A stretch of 64,000 nt of DNA from Synechococcus sp. CCY 9618 (GTDB lineage: Bacteria; Cyanobacteriota; Cyanobacteriia; PCC-6307; Cyanobiaceae), in assembly GCF_019038415.1 (NCBI RefSeq), contig NZ_JAFKRG010000035.1, positions 1-64,000 on the forward strand, written 5' to 3'. Below the pieces are notes generated by a model that made no database searches, was not told where the DNA came from, and saw only the letters and a list, made by a program, of their open reading frames with translations. Each line of letters begins with the position of its first letter. Within the stretch, counting starts at the first letter, position 1. The position numbers and the translations under genes were made by a program. Below are positions 11,852 to 23,013 of the stretch, piece by piece.

Positions 11852-12533
11852 GGTTGCAAAGGATGAAGGTACTAAACGTCCTGTAATCCCAGGAGGGCAA
11901 GGCGGAGGTTTCAGCCGGGCCGTTGCTCACTACTACCACCAATGACATAAAGGAAACTAAGAACAAATCTCACAGATGATCAAGAATCTGCGCTCACGCT
12001 GCAGATCCGCATTAGTTAAAAAATCGCCAACACGTGGCTCCTGCGCATGATTCGAACCTGAGAGTTTCGTGATTCACAGTATTTCTGCATCCCTGCACTT
12101 CCTTTCCCTGGCTGGTCTTCGATACCGCCCGCATGCCCAACGTCCTGGCCAGCGCCAGACCGAAGGTGGTGGACAGCTACTTCCGCGACCGGCCGCGAAT
12201 CCCCTCAGATCCCTTGCTCTGTCTTTGTTATTACCAAACAGCCTCTTGCTCGCGCCGCTCCTTCCAGGGGTGCGGCAGCGATCGTCTGTGGCCTGATCCA
12301 CTCCCTCTGGAGTGGCGCCCCCTGGTGCGAAAGCAGCCTCCACCCCCTCGGTGGACGGGCGGGTCCCGAGCCAGCGGCAGCACCGATCCCAGGCCGGACC
12401 CCCGCCACAGCACAAGCGCATCCATCAGCAAGGCTGATCCTTAACAGGTCGGGCACCCGACCAGCCCTGAACCCTGGGCGCCCGGCCGATGGCCATCCAC
12501 AGCCCAGGGGCAGGTGAACCGTCAGGCTGGCGC
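11852..12533. other. Intergenic region upstream of the secretion locus
   Basis: This 682-bp gap separates the start of the repeat-protein gene from the cyclophilin stop. The segment 11,945-12,080 is clearly AT-richer than its surroundings and probably holds the promoter of the secretion operon, but I could not assign -35 and -10 boxes. From about 12,130 to 12,430 the DNA returns to high GC. Several short open frames there have no recognisable protein character. Confidence 0.5.
12447..12462 (-). terminator. Possible terminator downstream of cyclophilin gene
   Basis: A perfect inverted repeat, GGTCGG-GCAC-CCGACC, begins about 70 bp past the cyclophilin stop. Read on the minus strand it is followed by TGTTAAGG, a weak U-tract, so termination efficiency is uncertain. 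Confidence 0.4.
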
Positions 12534-12974
12534 TTACTTCTCGATGCTCACTTTGCGGATGCGGCTGCCGTTCTTGAGCGCCAGCACCGCATCGATGTTG
12601 TCGGTGTGGCCGAACACCGTGTGCTGGCCGTCGAGGTGGGGCTGGGGAGCATGGCAGAGGAAGAACTGACTGCCGCCGGTGTTCCGCCCGGCATGGGCCA
12701 TCGAGAGGCTGCCGGCCCGGTGCTTCTGGGGGTTGATCTCGCAGGGAATCGTGTAACCGGGGCCGCCGGTCCCGGCCGTGCCGCGGGCACCTTCGCGGCT
12801 GTTGGGACAGCCCCCCTGGGCCATGAAACCATCGATCACCCGATGGAAGGCCAGGCCGTCGTAGAAGCCCTCTTCGGCGAGCTTCACGAAGTTCGCCACG
12901 GTGGCCGGAGCATCGGCGTCGAACAACTCGATGCTGATCGGACCGGCGTCGGTGTCCATCAGGGCCTTGGTCAC
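12534..12974 (-). CDS. Cyclophilin-type peptidyl-prolyl cis-trans isomerase
   Basis: This 146-aa single-domain cyclophilin catalyses proline isomerisation during protein folding. Family motifs are complete: [13 protein letters not shown] (catalytic Arg in FHRV), [15 protein letters not shown] and the [10 protein letters not shown] loop. No signal peptide is visible, so it should be cytoplasmic. The length matches bacterial PpiB-type enzymes. It is divergent from mtnP, whose start is 50 bp away. Confidence 0.93.
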   Translation of the reverse strand: MTKALMDTDAGPISIELFDADAPATVANFVKLAEEGFYDGLAFHRVIDGFMAQGGCPNSREGARGTAGTGGPGYTIPCEINPQKHRAGSLSMAHAGRNTGGSQFFLCHAPQPHLDGQHTVFGHTDNIDAVLALKNGSRIRKVSIEK

Positions 12975-13023
12975 GGGCGAGCAGGCAAACTTCGACTGTA
13001 TCTGTCAGGGGCATCCTTCCTCC

Positions 13024-13992
13024 ATGGCCACCACCGCCTCCACCGCCCCAGCGACCACAGCCAGCGGCCGGACAGGCCCCGATCTGACCCGCGCCCGCCT
13101 GGGAGTGCTCGGTGGCAGCGGGCTCTACGCCATGGAGGGGCTGGAGGATCTGCGGGAGCTGAGAGTCGACACGCCCTACGGCAGCCCATCCGACAGCCTC
13201 AGGATCGGCCGCATCGGGGATCTGGAGGTGGTCTTCCTGGCCCGCCACGGCCGCCACCACACCTTCACCCCCAGCGAGGTGCCCTACCGGGCCAATCTCT
13301 GGGCCCTGCGGTCCCTCGGGGTCCGCTGGATCCTCTCGGTGTCGGCCGTCGGCTCCCTCCAGGAGCACGTGCGTCCCCTCGACATGCTCGTGCCGGATCA
13401 GTTCATTGACCGCACCCACCAGCGGCCGCTCACCTTCTTCGGCGAGGGGCTGGTGGCCCACGTGGGCAACGCCGACCCCTACTGCCCGGTGCTGTCACGG
13501 ATCCTCGCCGATGTCAGCGACAGCCTGATGCCGGAGGGACGCCAGCTGCACCGCGGCGGCACCTACCTCTGCATGGAGGGCCCGGCCTTCTCGACCCGGG
13601 CTGAATCCGAGCTCTACCGATCCTGGGGCTGCGACATCATCGGCATGACCAATCACACCGAGGCACGGCTGGCGCGGGAAGCGGAGATGGCCTACACCAC
13701 CCTGGCGATGGTCACGGACTACGACTGCTGGCACGCTGCCCACGATGCGGTCACCGTGGAGCTGGTGATCGGCAATCTGCGTGCCAACGCGGCCCTGGCC
13801 CAGCAGATCGTGCGCCTCGCCGCCGAGCGGCTGGAGGCCCTGCGCCCCCCCAGCAGCGCCCACCAGGCCCTGCGCGACGCCCTGATGACCCCAGCCGCCC
13901 AGGTGCCGGTGGCCACCCGGCGCCGCACCGACCTGTTCACCGCCCCCTACTGGGGACCGTTCAACGAGACCGGGGAGCCGCCGGCAGGCTGA
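13024..13992 (+). CDS. mtnP: S-methyl-5'-thioadenosine phosphorylase
   Basis: This purine nucleoside phosphorylase-family enzyme converts methylthioadenosine plus phosphate to adenine and methylthioribose-1-phosphate, as part of methionine salvage. Visible motifs are GVLGGSGLY near the N-terminus, FLARHGRHHTFTPSEVPYRA (phosphate/ribose site) and GMTNHTEARLAREAEMAY with MVTDYDCWH. The ATG at 13,024 (322 aa) was chosen because the family's GGSGLY region lies soon after it; the frame is open further upstream. Its 3' end overlaps the convergent murQ by 32 bp. Confidence 0.92.
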   Translation: MATTASTAPATTASGRTGPDLTRARLGVLGGSGLYAMEGLEDLRELRVDTPYGSPSDSLRIGRIGDLEVVFLARHGRHHTFTPSEVPYRANLWALRSLGVRWILSVSAVGSLQEHVRPLDMLVPDQFIDRTHQRPLTFFGEGLVAHVGNADPYCPVLSRILADVSDSLMPEGRQLHRGGTYLCMEGPAFSTRAESELYRSWGCDIIGMTNHTEARLAREAEMAYTTLAMVTDYDCWHAAHDAVTVELVIGNLRANAALAQQIVRLAAERLEALRPPSSAHQALRDALMTPAAQVPVATRRRTDLFTAPYWGPFNETGEPPAG

Positions 13993-14905
13993 CCGCGAGG
14001 GCGTCGAGGGCCTGGCGGAGACCCGGCCCATGGCGCTCCAGCGCGTCCCGTGCCGCCTGGGCCTCCAGGCCGGAGGCCGCCATCAGCAGGGCCAGCCGCA
14101 CCGATCCCCGGGCCTGCTGCAGGAGCTCCTGAGCCTGAGTGCGGGGGAGGCCGGCCAGATCCCGCAGGATGCGCAGGGCCCGGTCCTCCAGCTTGGAATT
14201 GGTGACCGCCACATCCACCATGCGGTTACCGAAGACCTTGCCGAGCCTCACCATCACACCGGTGGAGAGGATGTTCAGGGCCATCTTGGTCGCCGTGCCC
14301 GCCTTGAGGCGGGTGGAGCCGGTGAGCAGTTCGGGGCCGGTCAGCAGGCGGATGTCGATGTCACAGGGCATGGCCGCCTGATCGGCGGGCACGCAGGCCA
14401 TGGCCACGGTGAGGGCGCCGATGGCCCGGCCGTGGTCCAGCCCTCCCAACACGTAGGGCGTGGTGCCGCCGGCGGCGATGCCCACCAGGGCGTCGGTCGC
14501 GGAGAACCCCCGCGCCAGCAGGTCATCACGGCCCGCCTGGTGCAGATCCTCCAGTCCCTCGGAGCTGCGCAGCAGGGCGGCCGCACCGCCGGCCAGCACT
14601 CCCTGCACCTGCTCGGGGGGACTGCAGAAGGTGGGCGGACACTCCGCCGCATCCAGCACCCCGAGCCGCCCGGAGGTGCCGGCGCCCAGGTAGAAGAGCC
14701 GGCCGCCGGCCCCCAGCCGCGCCGCGATGGCGTCGATGGCCGCAGTGAGGGCCGGGGCAGCGGCGGCCACCGCCTGCTGGGGCAGCAGATCGTTGGCACA
14801 GAACAGCTCGACCAGGTCTGCCGTCGGAAGCCGGTCGAGCGCTTCGCTGGCCGGGTTGGAGCGCTCGGTGAGCAGATGGCCCCTGTCGCCGTTCGGCTCG
14901 CTCAA
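13961..14905 (-). CDS. murQ: N-acetylmuramic acid 6-phosphate etherase
   Basis: MurQ cleaves the lactyl ether of MurNAc-6-phosphate to give GlcNAc-6-phosphate during cell-wall recycling. The 314-aa protein has the SIS-domain signature YLGAGTSGRLGVLDA, the GGAAALLRSSEGLED loop and the TNSKLEDRALRI helix. Length fits the family. The start overlaps the end of the upstream DUF3110 gene by 4 bp, suggesting co-transcription. Confidence 0.94.
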   Translation of the reverse strand: MSEPNGDRGHLLTERSNPASEALDRLPTADLVELFCANDLLPQQAVAAAAPALTAAIDAIAARLGAGGRLFYLGAGTSGRLGVLDAAECPPTFCSPPEQVQGVLAGGAAALLRSSEGLEDLHQAGRDDLLARGFSATDALVGIAAGGTTPYVLGGLDHGRAIGALTVAMACVPADQAAMPCDIDIRLLTGPELLTGSTRLKAGTATKMALNILSTGVMVRLGKVFGNRMVDVAVTNSKLEDRALRILRDLAGLPRTQAQELLQQARGSVRLALLMAASGLEAQAARDALERHGPGLRQALDALAVSLPAAPRSR

Positions 14906-15372
14906 AGCAGTCCTTCGAGGCGGCGGCGGAACGCCTCCAGCTCCGGATCGCCACCGCTTGCCTCGCCACCGCTTGCCTCGCCACCACTGCCCTCGTCACC
15001 GGCTGCAGCGAGCCTCTGGGCCGCCTCCTGCTCCTCCTTCCAGCTGGTCACATCCATGTTGCGCTCAGGGGGCGCGATCAGCAGACGGTCCTCGTCGGTG
15101 CTGGGCAGGAAGCCGGCGGGGACGAAGCGGGCCTCGTAGCCCGCCTCGGCGCAGAACTTCTCCAGCTCCTCCCGGTCCAGGGCCTCGACACAGGGCACCG
15201 GGAAATCCTGGGCCTCCAGCAGACCGGCGTAGCGCTCGGCATCATCCGGATCCTCGAACAGCAGGACCACCGTGCGCCCACCCAGCTCGAGGGAGTGGAT
15301 TCCCTCCTGGTCGCTGCCGGGATCGAACAGCAGCACGTGCACCGGCTTGGGTGGGGGACCGCTGGCAGTCAC
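14902..15372 (-). CDS. DUF3110 family protein
   Basis: This 156-aa protein belongs to a family found mainly in cyanobacteria and plants. Conserved blocks include VHVLLFDPG, EGIHSLEL, VVLLFEDPDDAERYA and a GFLPSTDEDRLLIAPPE segment. The tail is low-complexity (Gly-Glu-Ala-Ser). No enzyme motif or membrane segment is visible, and its function is not known to me. It lies between dnaJ and murQ on the same strand. Confidence 0.8.
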   Translation of the reverse strand: MTASGPPPKPVHVLLFDPGSDQEGIHSLELGGRTVVLLFEDPDDAERYAGLLEAQDFPVPCVEALDREELEKFCAEAGYEARFVPAGFLPSTDEDRLLIAPPERNMDVTSWKEEQEAAQRLAAAGDEGSGGEASGGEASGGDPELEAFRRRLEGLL

Positions 15373-15428
15373 ATCGTCATGGGTGGGGCGATGGCCAGTG
15401 TCTCATCCGCCGATTCCAGGCGGCTCGC

Positions 15429-16424
15429 TCACCCATCCTCGACCGCGGCAGTCTGTTCCAGATCCAGCTCCCGCAGGCGCCGGAACAGGGCCTCCTCCGC
15501 GTCCGTCGGATCGGCCGGAACGACGATGCGCACCTCCACCAGCTGATCGCCCCGCTGTTCGCCCAGGGTCTGGCCACGGCGACGCAGGCGCAGCAGCCTG
15601 CCGCTGGAGGACCCGGGGGGCACCCGCAGGCGCACGGGGCCGTCGAGGGTGGGCACCACCACCTGGCAGCCGAGGGCCGCGTCCGCGGGGTGCAGATCGA
15701 GCTGATAGAGCACCCGCAGTCCGTCGATGCGCAGCCCCTCTTCGGTGCGGACCCGCAGCTGCAGGAAATGATCGCCCCCTCCTGGTGCCACGCCGGCCAA
15801 CCGCAACCGCCAGCCATCCCCCGCCAGGGGTGGGGTCCAGACCTCCACCAGGGTGCCGTCGCGCAGCTCCAGTTCGAGCCGCTGGCCGGCCAGGGCCTGT
15901 TCCGGGGTCAGGCGGACGAGGGTTTCCTCGTCCGTGGCGGCCCTGACCGGCGGCGGGGAGTCCGGCGTGGTGGCGACGCCCCCGCCGGCGCCAGGGCGGC
16001 CGTCACTCCCGGGGGGTTCAGCCCAGGCCTCAGGCTCGGGGGCATCGGCCCGGAGGTCGTCGTCCTCCTCCGACCCATGCCGGCGTTCGCGGCCGTGACC
16101 GAACAACTGCTCCAGGTAGTCCTCGAAACGGGGAAAACCGGTGGCGAAGGGATCCGCCTCACCGCTGACGCCATCGCTGCCCTCTCCGGCCTCCCAGGCC
16201 CGCCGGCGGATCGGGTCGGAGAGCACGGCATAGGCCTCGTTGACCCGCTTGAACCGGGCCTCCGCCACCGGATCATTGCCGTTGAGGTCCGGATGCCAGC
16301 GGCGGGCTTGCTGGCGGAAGGCCCGTTTGATGCTGGCGGCATCGGCGCCGGCATGGAGTCCGAGCACCTCCCAGTGATCGCTGGCGGCGGTGGACACCGA
16401 GTCCGGGGCGGGGGGTTGACTCAC
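15429..16424 (-). CDS. dnaJ: DnaJ/CbpA-type co-chaperone
   Basis: This 331-aa J-domain protein stimulates the DnaK encoded immediately upstream (5 bp apart). The J-domain occupies residues about 17-80 with a canonical HPD motif in RRWHPDLNG. A linker with no CxxCxGxG zinc fingers follows, then two C-terminal substrate-binding beta domains (LTPEQALAGQRLELEL, RLRVPPGSSSGRLLRL). This is the type B/CbpA layout. Pairing with this particular DnaK is inferred from the operon. Confidence 0.9.
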   Translation of the reverse strand: MSQPPAPDSVSTAASDHWEVLGLHAGADAASIKRAFRQQARRWHPDLNGNDPVAEARFKRVNEAYAVLSDPIRRRAWEAGEGSDGVSGEADPFATGFPRFEDYLEQLFGHGRERRHGSEEDDDLRADAPEPEAWAEPPGSDGRPGAGGGVATTPDSPPPVRAATDEETLVRLTPEQALAGQRLELELRDGTLVEVWTPPLAGDGWRLRLAGVAPGGGDHFLQLRVRTEEGLRIDGLRVLYQLDLHPADAALGCQVVVPTLDGPVRLRVPPGSSSGRLLRLRRRGQTLGEQRGDQLVEVRIVVPADPTDAEEALFRRLRELDLEQTAAVEDG

Positions 16425-16429
16425 GACCC

Positions 16430-18577
<2,148 letters not shown>

Positions 18578-18633
18578 GAAAAATCTTCGATTGGCGGCTG
18601 TTGGCGGCCCAACGCTACCGGAGCCTGTCCACC

Positions 18634-18652
18634 GTTAAACCCAGCTTAAACG
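18634..18652 (+). promoter_or_regulatory. Putative Pho box upstream of pstC
   Basis: Two direct repeats, GTTAAACC and CTTAAACG, are 11 bp apart start to start, matching the cyanobacterial Pho box pattern (PyTTAAPyPyT/A repeats spaced by 3 bp). They lie 64 bp before the pstC start, within the dnaK-pstC divergent gap. Control by SphR/PhoB under phosphate limitation is inferred. Confidence 0.65.
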
Positions 18653-18715
18653 CGCTGGCCGAGGATGATCGGGAGATCCGGTGGGCCGTCCGCGTCCATC
18701 GACACCCCTTCCCGC

Positions 18716-19669
18716 ATGAGGAGCGCATCCACCATCGACGCCTTCACCCTGCGCCGACGCCCCCCCGCCGAGAAATTCACCGACATCGGCTTCCGGCAGC
18801 TCACCCTGGTCCTGGCCGGTTCCGTGGCCGCCATCCTGCTGGCGATCTTCCTCACTGTCTTTCAGGGGGCCCGCGAGGCCATGGCCAGCTTCGGCCTCAG
18901 CTTCCTGACCTCCTCCTCCTGGGATCCGGTCAACAACCAGTACGGGGCCTTCGTCGCGATCTACGGGACCCTCGTCACCTCCCTTCTCTCCCTCCTGATC
19001 GCTGTTCCCCTTGGGGTGGGAACGGCGATCTTCATCACCGAAGACCTCATTCCCCGCCGCCCGCGGGAACTGATCGGGCTGATGGTTGAGCTGCTGGCGG
19101 CGATTCCCTCCGTCGTGCTGGGACTCTGGGCCATCTTCGTGATGGAGCCCGTCATCCGCCCGGTTCTGGTCCTGCTGCACGGACTGCTCGGCTGGTTCCC
19201 CCTGTTCAGCACCGCGCCCCAGGGGCCCGGCACCGCTCCGGCGGTGCTGATCCTGGTGGTGATGGTGCTGCCGATCATCACGGCCATCTCCCGTGATGCC
19301 CTCAACCAGGTGCCGATTGAACTGCGCCAGGGGGCCTACGGGGTCGGCACCACCCGCTGGGGTGCCATCTTCAACGTGATCCTGCCCGCAGCGATCTCCT
19401 CGATCACCGGCGGCGTGATGCTCTCCCTCGGCCGGGCCATGGGGGAGACCATGGCCGTCACCATGATCATCGGCAATTCGCTCAACTTCAGCTTCTCCCT
19501 GCTGGCGCCGGGAAACACCATCGCCTCCATGCTCGCCAATCAGTTCGGTGAGGCCGATGGGATCCAGGTTTCGGCGCTGATGTATGCCGCCCTGATCCTG
19601 ATGGTGCTCACCTTCGCTGTGAACGTGGTGGCGCAGTACATCGTGCGCCGGCTCAGTCTCCGGTACTGA
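18716..19669 (+). CDS. pstC: Phosphate ABC transporter permease PstC
   Basis: PstC is one of the two membrane subunits of the high-affinity phosphate importer. This 317-aa version shows about six hydrophobic segments and the BPD-transport EAA-like loop, with ALNQVPIELRQGAYGVGTTR followed by MGETMAVTMIIGNS. The ATG at 18,716 was chosen over an upstream in-frame ATG because it places the first membrane helix at a normal distance and leaves room for the Pho box. pstA follows after 11 bp. Confidence 0.95.
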   Translation: MRSASTIDAFTLRRRPPAEKFTDIGFRQLTLVLAGSVAAILLAIFLTVFQGAREAMASFGLSFLTSSSWDPVNNQYGAFVAIYGTLVTSLLSLLIAVPLGVGTAIFITEDLIPRRPRELIGLMVELLAAIPSVVLGLWAIFVMEPVIRPVLVLLHGLLGWFPLFSTAPQGPGTAPAVLILVVMVLPIITAISRDALNQVPIELRQGAYGVGTTRWGAIFNVILPAAISSITGGVMLSLGRAMGETMAVTMIIGNSLNFSFSLLAPGNTIASMLANQFGEADGIQVSALMYAALILMVLTFAVNVVAQYIVRRLSLRY

Positions 19670-19680
19670 ATGCTCCTCCC

Positions 19681-20589
19681 ATGACCGTCACCCTCCAGCC
19701 CCGATCCACCCGCTTCAAAGAGAGGGTCACCCTTCTCTACGAGCCGGGGCTCAGGCGCAACCGCTTCAACCAGATCTGCAACGGCATCGCCGGAAGCTTC
19801 GCCCTGATCGCCGTTCTGCCCCTGTTCCTTGTTCTGATCTATGTCCTGATCCAGGGGGGACGCCTGATCAGCCCCCAGCTGTTCACCGGCCTGCCTCCGG
19901 CCCCTGGCCTCTCCGGGGGAGGTATCGGCAATGCCATTCTCGGCACCCTGCTGGTCACCCTGGTCGCCTCCATGATCGCCATTCCCGTGGGTGTGGGCGG
20001 TGGGATCTATCTGTCGGAATACGCCCAGAAGGGCTGGTTCGCCCAGTTCGTGCGCTTCGGCAACGACGTGCTGGCCGGGGTTCCCTCGATCATCAGCGGG
20101 GTGTTCATCTACGGCCTGGTTGTTGCCACCCGGGTGTTCTTCGAGCAGAGCTACAGCGCCATGGCCGGCGGCATCGCCCTGGCGGTGCTGATGCTGCCCA
20201 CCGTCATCAAGACCACCGACGAGGGCCTCAAGCTGGTGCCCCAGGAGCTGCGCTGGGGGGCTTACGGCGTCGGTGCCTCCCGCTTCGTCACCATCACCCG
20301 GATCACCCTGCCTGCCGCCTTCACCCCGATCGCCACTGGAGTGGTCCTCGGCATCGCCAGGGCGGCGGGAGAAACGGCCCCCCTGATCTTCACCGCCCTG
20401 TTCTCCCCCTTCTGGCCCGAGGGGGTGTTCAACCCGATCGCCACCATGTCGGTGCTGATCTACAACTTCGCGATCATGCCCTACGAGGCCCAGAACGAAC
20501 TGGCCTGGGCCGCGTCTTTCGTGCTTGTGATGATGATCCTCGCAGCCAATCTGCTTGCCCGCTGGATCAGCCATCTCACCAGGACCTGA
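19681..20589 (+). CDS. pstA: Phosphate ABC transporter permease PstA
   Basis: This is the second membrane subunit of the Pst phosphate importer, 302 aa with six predicted helices. The permease loop includes [19 protein letters not shown] and [16 protein letters not shown]. It starts 11 bp after pstC and is followed by pstB, the usual order. No pstS gene for the periplasmic phosphate-binding protein is in the window, so it must lie elsewhere; cyanobacteria often have several scattered copies. Confidence 0.96.
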   Translation: MTVTLQPRSTRFKERVTLLYEPGLRRNRFNQICNGIAGSFALIAVLPLFLVLIYVLIQGGRLISPQLFTGLPPAPGLSGGGIGNAILGTLLVTLVASMIAIPVGVGGGIYLSEYAQKGWFAQFVRFGNDVLAGVPSIISGVFIYGLVVATRVFFEQSYSAMAGGIALAVLMLPTVIKTTDEGLKLVPQELRWGAYGVGASRFVTITRITLPAAFTPIATGVVLGIARAAGETAPLIFTALFSPFWPEGVFNPIATMSVLIYNFAIMPYEAQNELAWAASFVLVMMILAANLLARWISHLTRT

Positions 20590-20644
20590 CGTCCCCGTTC
20601 ACGCCTCTCCCCAGGCTTTTCCCCCATCCATCCCTGATCCAGCC

Positions 20645-21451
20645 ATGACCTCTTCCACCACCACCGTGGCCCGTGACGTCTGCCTGTCCCTCCAGGACGT
20701 CACCATCTCCTACGGCAGCTTCGAAGCGGTCAAGAACGTCTACATGGATCTGACCAGAGGCAAGGTGACCGCCTTCATCGGTCCTTCCGGCTGCGGCAAG
20801 AGCACCGTGCTGCGGGCCCTGAACCGCATGAACGACCTGATCCCCGGCTGCAGCCTCAAGGGCCGGGTGATCTTCGACCAGCACGACCTCTACGACAGGC
20901 GGGTGGATCCTGTGGAGGTGCGCCGACGCATCGGGATGGTGTTCCAGAAGCCCAACCCCTTCCCCAAGACGATCTACGAAAACATCGCCTTCGGCGCCCG
21001 CATCAACGGGTATCAGGGGGACATGGACGAACTGGTGGAACGCTCCCTGCGCAAGTCCGCCGTCTGGGACGAGTGCAAGGACAAGCTGCAGGAGAGCGGC
21101 CTCTCCCTTTCAGGAGGCCAGCAGCAGCGGCTCTGCATCGCCCGTGCGATCGCCACCGAACCTGAGGTGATCCTGATGGACGAACCCTGCTCCGCCCTCG
21201 ATCCGATCTCCACCCTGAAGATCGAGGAGACCATGCACGAACTCAAGCGCAGTTACACCATCATCATCGTCACCCACAACATGCAGCAGGCCGTACGGGT
21301 GGCTGACATGACGGCTTTCTTCAACGCCGAAGCGGTGGAAGGGGGCTCCGGGAAAGTAGGTTATCTGGTGGAATTCAACGACACGGAGAAGATCTTCAAT
21401 TCCCCCAGCCAGCAATCCACCCTCGACTACGTGAGCGGGCGCTTCGGCTGA
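20645..21451 (+). CDS. pstB: Phosphate ABC transporter ATPase PstB
   Basis: PstB drives phosphate uptake through PstC-PstA. The 268-aa ATPase has Walker [10 protein letters not shown], a Q-loop FQKPNPFP, the signature LSGGQQQR and Walker [14 protein letters not shown]. The ATG at 20,645 gives the normal length; an in-frame start 90 bp upstream would fall in the pstA 3' end. It is the last gene of the operon, and a tRNA gene follows on the other strand. Confidence 0.96.
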   Translation: MTSSTTTVARDVCLSLQDVTISYGSFEAVKNVYMDLTRGKVTAFIGPSGCGKSTVLRALNRMNDLIPGCSLKGRVIFDQHDLYDRRVDPVEVRRRIGMVFQKPNPFPKTIYENIAFGARINGYQGDMDELVERSLRKSAVWDECKDKLQESGLSLSGGQQQRLCIARAIATEPEVILMDEPCSALDPISTLKIEETMHELKRSYTIIIVTHNMQQAVRVADMTAFFNAEAVEGGSGKVGYLVEFNDTEKIFNSPSQQSTLDYVSGRFG

Positions 21452-21543
21452 TTCAGATCGCTCCCGCATGCATCAGAAAAGCAGACGGGGAAGCCTGCGT
21501 CAGCGCTGGCCCCGCATGCTTGTGACCCCGGGGGTCCGGCCAC

Positions 21544-21573
21544 AAAAAAGCCGGCCCAGGGGACCGGCTTCTT
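21544..21573 (-). terminator. Rho-independent terminator of tRNA-Ser
   Basis: Read on the minus strand, AAGCCGG and CCGGCTT form a GC-rich stem followed directly by a run of six T. It begins only a few bases after the 3' end of the tRNA gene. Confidence 0.8.
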
Positions 21574-21576
21574 CAG

Positions 21577-21663
21577 CGGAGAGGGAGGGATTCGAACCCT
21601 CGATAGAGTTGCCCCTATACAGCATTTCCAGTGCTGCGCCTTCGACCACTCGGCCACCTCTCC
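21577..21663 (-). tRNA. tRNA-Ser (anticodon GGA)
   Basis: The 87-nt gene folds as a class II tRNA. The acceptor stem is GGAGAGG with CCTCTCC and discriminator G. The D-arm is GCCGAGTGGTCGAAGGC. The anticodon stem CAGCA/TGCTG holds a CTGGAAA loop, with a long variable arm and a GGTTCGAATCC T-arm. CCA is not encoded. The gene is intact and is not the attachment site of the nearby element. Confidence 0.97.
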
Positions 21664-21725
21664 AGCGGCGAAATGGGGCAGATGGCAATGTAGCAGGGGC
21701 TGCACCTGCGTTCTCCCGCCCTCCC

Positions 21726-22094
21726 ATGACCCGCACCTTCCCGATCACGGTCCACTGGCGCCAGGCGCAGCGGGTGATCCGCCGGGAGGTGCCGGAAGGT
21801 GAGTACATCCTGCGCAGCTTCGAAGCCCAGGGTGAGCCGCTGCCCTTCAGCTGCCGCAACGGCTGCTGCACCGCCTGCGCCGTGCGGGTTCTGGCCGGCA
21901 CGATCGACCAGCGGGAGGCCCTCGGCCTGTCGCGGGAGCTGCGGGAGGAGGGCTACGGCCTGCTCTGCGTCGCCCGGGCCACCGGTCCGCTGGAGGTGGA
22001 GACCCAGGACGAGGATGAGGTCTACGACCGCCAGTTCGGTCGTTTCTTCGGCCGGGGACAGGTACGGTCCGGGCTGCCCCTGGACGACGAATGA
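21726..22094 (+). CDS. 2Fe-2S plant-type ferredoxin-like protein
   Basis: This 122-aa protein carries the plant-type [2Fe-2S] cysteine pattern: C-x4-C-x2-C within SCRNGCCTAC and a fourth Cys in LLCVA about 45 residues later. An extra Cys (CC) lies inside the first cluster motif. It should act as a small electron carrier; its partner is unknown. The ATG at 21,726 removes an upstream open stretch antisense to the tRNA. Its stop overlaps the inositol monophosphatase start by ATGA. Confidence 0.88.
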   Translation: MTRTFPITVHWRQAQRVIRREVPEGEYILRSFEAQGEPLPFSCRNGCCTACAVRVLAGTIDQREALGLSRELREEGYGLLCVARATGPLEVETQDEDEVYDRQFGRFFGRGQVRSGLPLDDE

Positions 22095-22984
22095 CCTCCC
22101 TCTGCGACCAGGCCCTGGCCGGCTCCGCTCTGGACGGGTCCGAAGTGGAGCGGCTGCTGCTGGTGGCCCGGGAGGCCGCCGCTGCCGGAGGTCGGGAGCT
22201 GCGGCGCCATTTCGGCCGGCTGGAGCAGGTGCGGGAGAAGGGAGCGGCAGGGAACCTGGTCACGGAGGCCGACCTGGCGGCGGAGGCGGCCGTGCTGGCG
22301 GTGCTGGAGCAGCGCACCCCCGGCCTGGCGGTGCTGGCCGAGGAAAGCGGTCGCCGGGAGGGCAGCGGCGACCTGCAGTGGTGCGTCGATCCCCTCGACG
22401 GCACCACCAACTACGCCCATGGCTATCCGATCTTCGCCACCTCCGTGGGGCTCAGCTGGCGGGGCCTGCCCCTGCTGGGCGCCCTGGAAGTGCCTGTGCT
22501 GGAGGAGCACTACTGGGCGGCTCCCGGGCAGGGGGCCTGGTGCAACGGGCGACGCCTGCGGGTGAGTGACTGCAGCCGGCTGGAGGACGCCCTGCTTGTC
22601 ACCGGCTTCTCCTACGACCGGATTCACCGGCTCGACAACAACTACGCCGAGTTCGCCTGGTTCACCCACCGCAGCCACGGGGTGCGCCGGGCCGGGGCCG
22701 CTGCCGTGGACCTGGCCTTCGTGGCCGCCGGCCGGGTCGATGGCTACTGGGAGCGGGGCCTGGCCCCCTGGGACCTGGCCGCCGGTGTGGTGCTGGTGGA
22801 GCAGGCGGGAGGGGTGGTGTGTGCCTACGGCGGCGCGCCGATGGCCCTGGCCGAAGGGCGGGTGATCGCCTGCACCCCCGCCCTTCGCCAGCCCCTGATC
22901 GAGGGGCTGGCCAGCTGCCGCCCCCTCAGCGGCGCCAGCTTCGGTGCCCCCGAACTGGATGCCGCCGGCGGCGACGCTCCATAG
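22091..22984 (+). CDS. Inositol monophosphatase family protein
   Basis: The 297-aa Mg2+-dependent phosphatase has the family metal site CVDPLDGTTNYAHGYP, an upstream EE pair in LAEESGRREG and the second motif APWDLAAGVVLVEQAGG. Related enzymes hydrolyse inositol-1-phosphate, fructose-1,6-bisphosphate or histidinol phosphate. The substrate cannot be fixed from sequence, although hisZ lies next to it (29 bp). A SuhB-like role is possible. Confidence 0.92.
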   Translation: MTSLCDQALAGSALDGSEVERLLLVAREAAAAGGRELRRHFGRLEQVREKGAAGNLVTEADLAAEAAVLAVLEQRTPGLAVLAEESGRREGSGDLQWCVDPLDGTTNYAHGYPIFATSVGLSWRGLPLLGALEVPVLEEHYWAAPGQGAWCNGRRLRVSDCSRLEDALLVTGFSYDRIHRLDNNYAEFAWFTHRSHGVRRAGAAAVDLAFVAAGRVDGYWERGLAPWDLAAGVVLVEQAGGVVCAYGGAPMALAEGRVIACTPALRQPLIEGLASCRPLSGASFGAPELDAAGGDAP

Positions 22985-23013
22985 GATCCCTCCGCGCCCG
23001 ACCCCTCCCCCCC

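Noticed and set aside
12069-12444. Short open frames on both strands upstream of the cyclophilin gene
   Set aside because: They are Arg/Pro/Cys-rich, overlap one another and show no ribosome-binding site or family motif.
21577-21663. tRNA-Ser as the attachment site of the nearby element
   Set aside because: The tRNA is intact, no partial copy of its 3' end occurs at either element edge, and the element ends are 3 kb away at the 11-bp htpG core.
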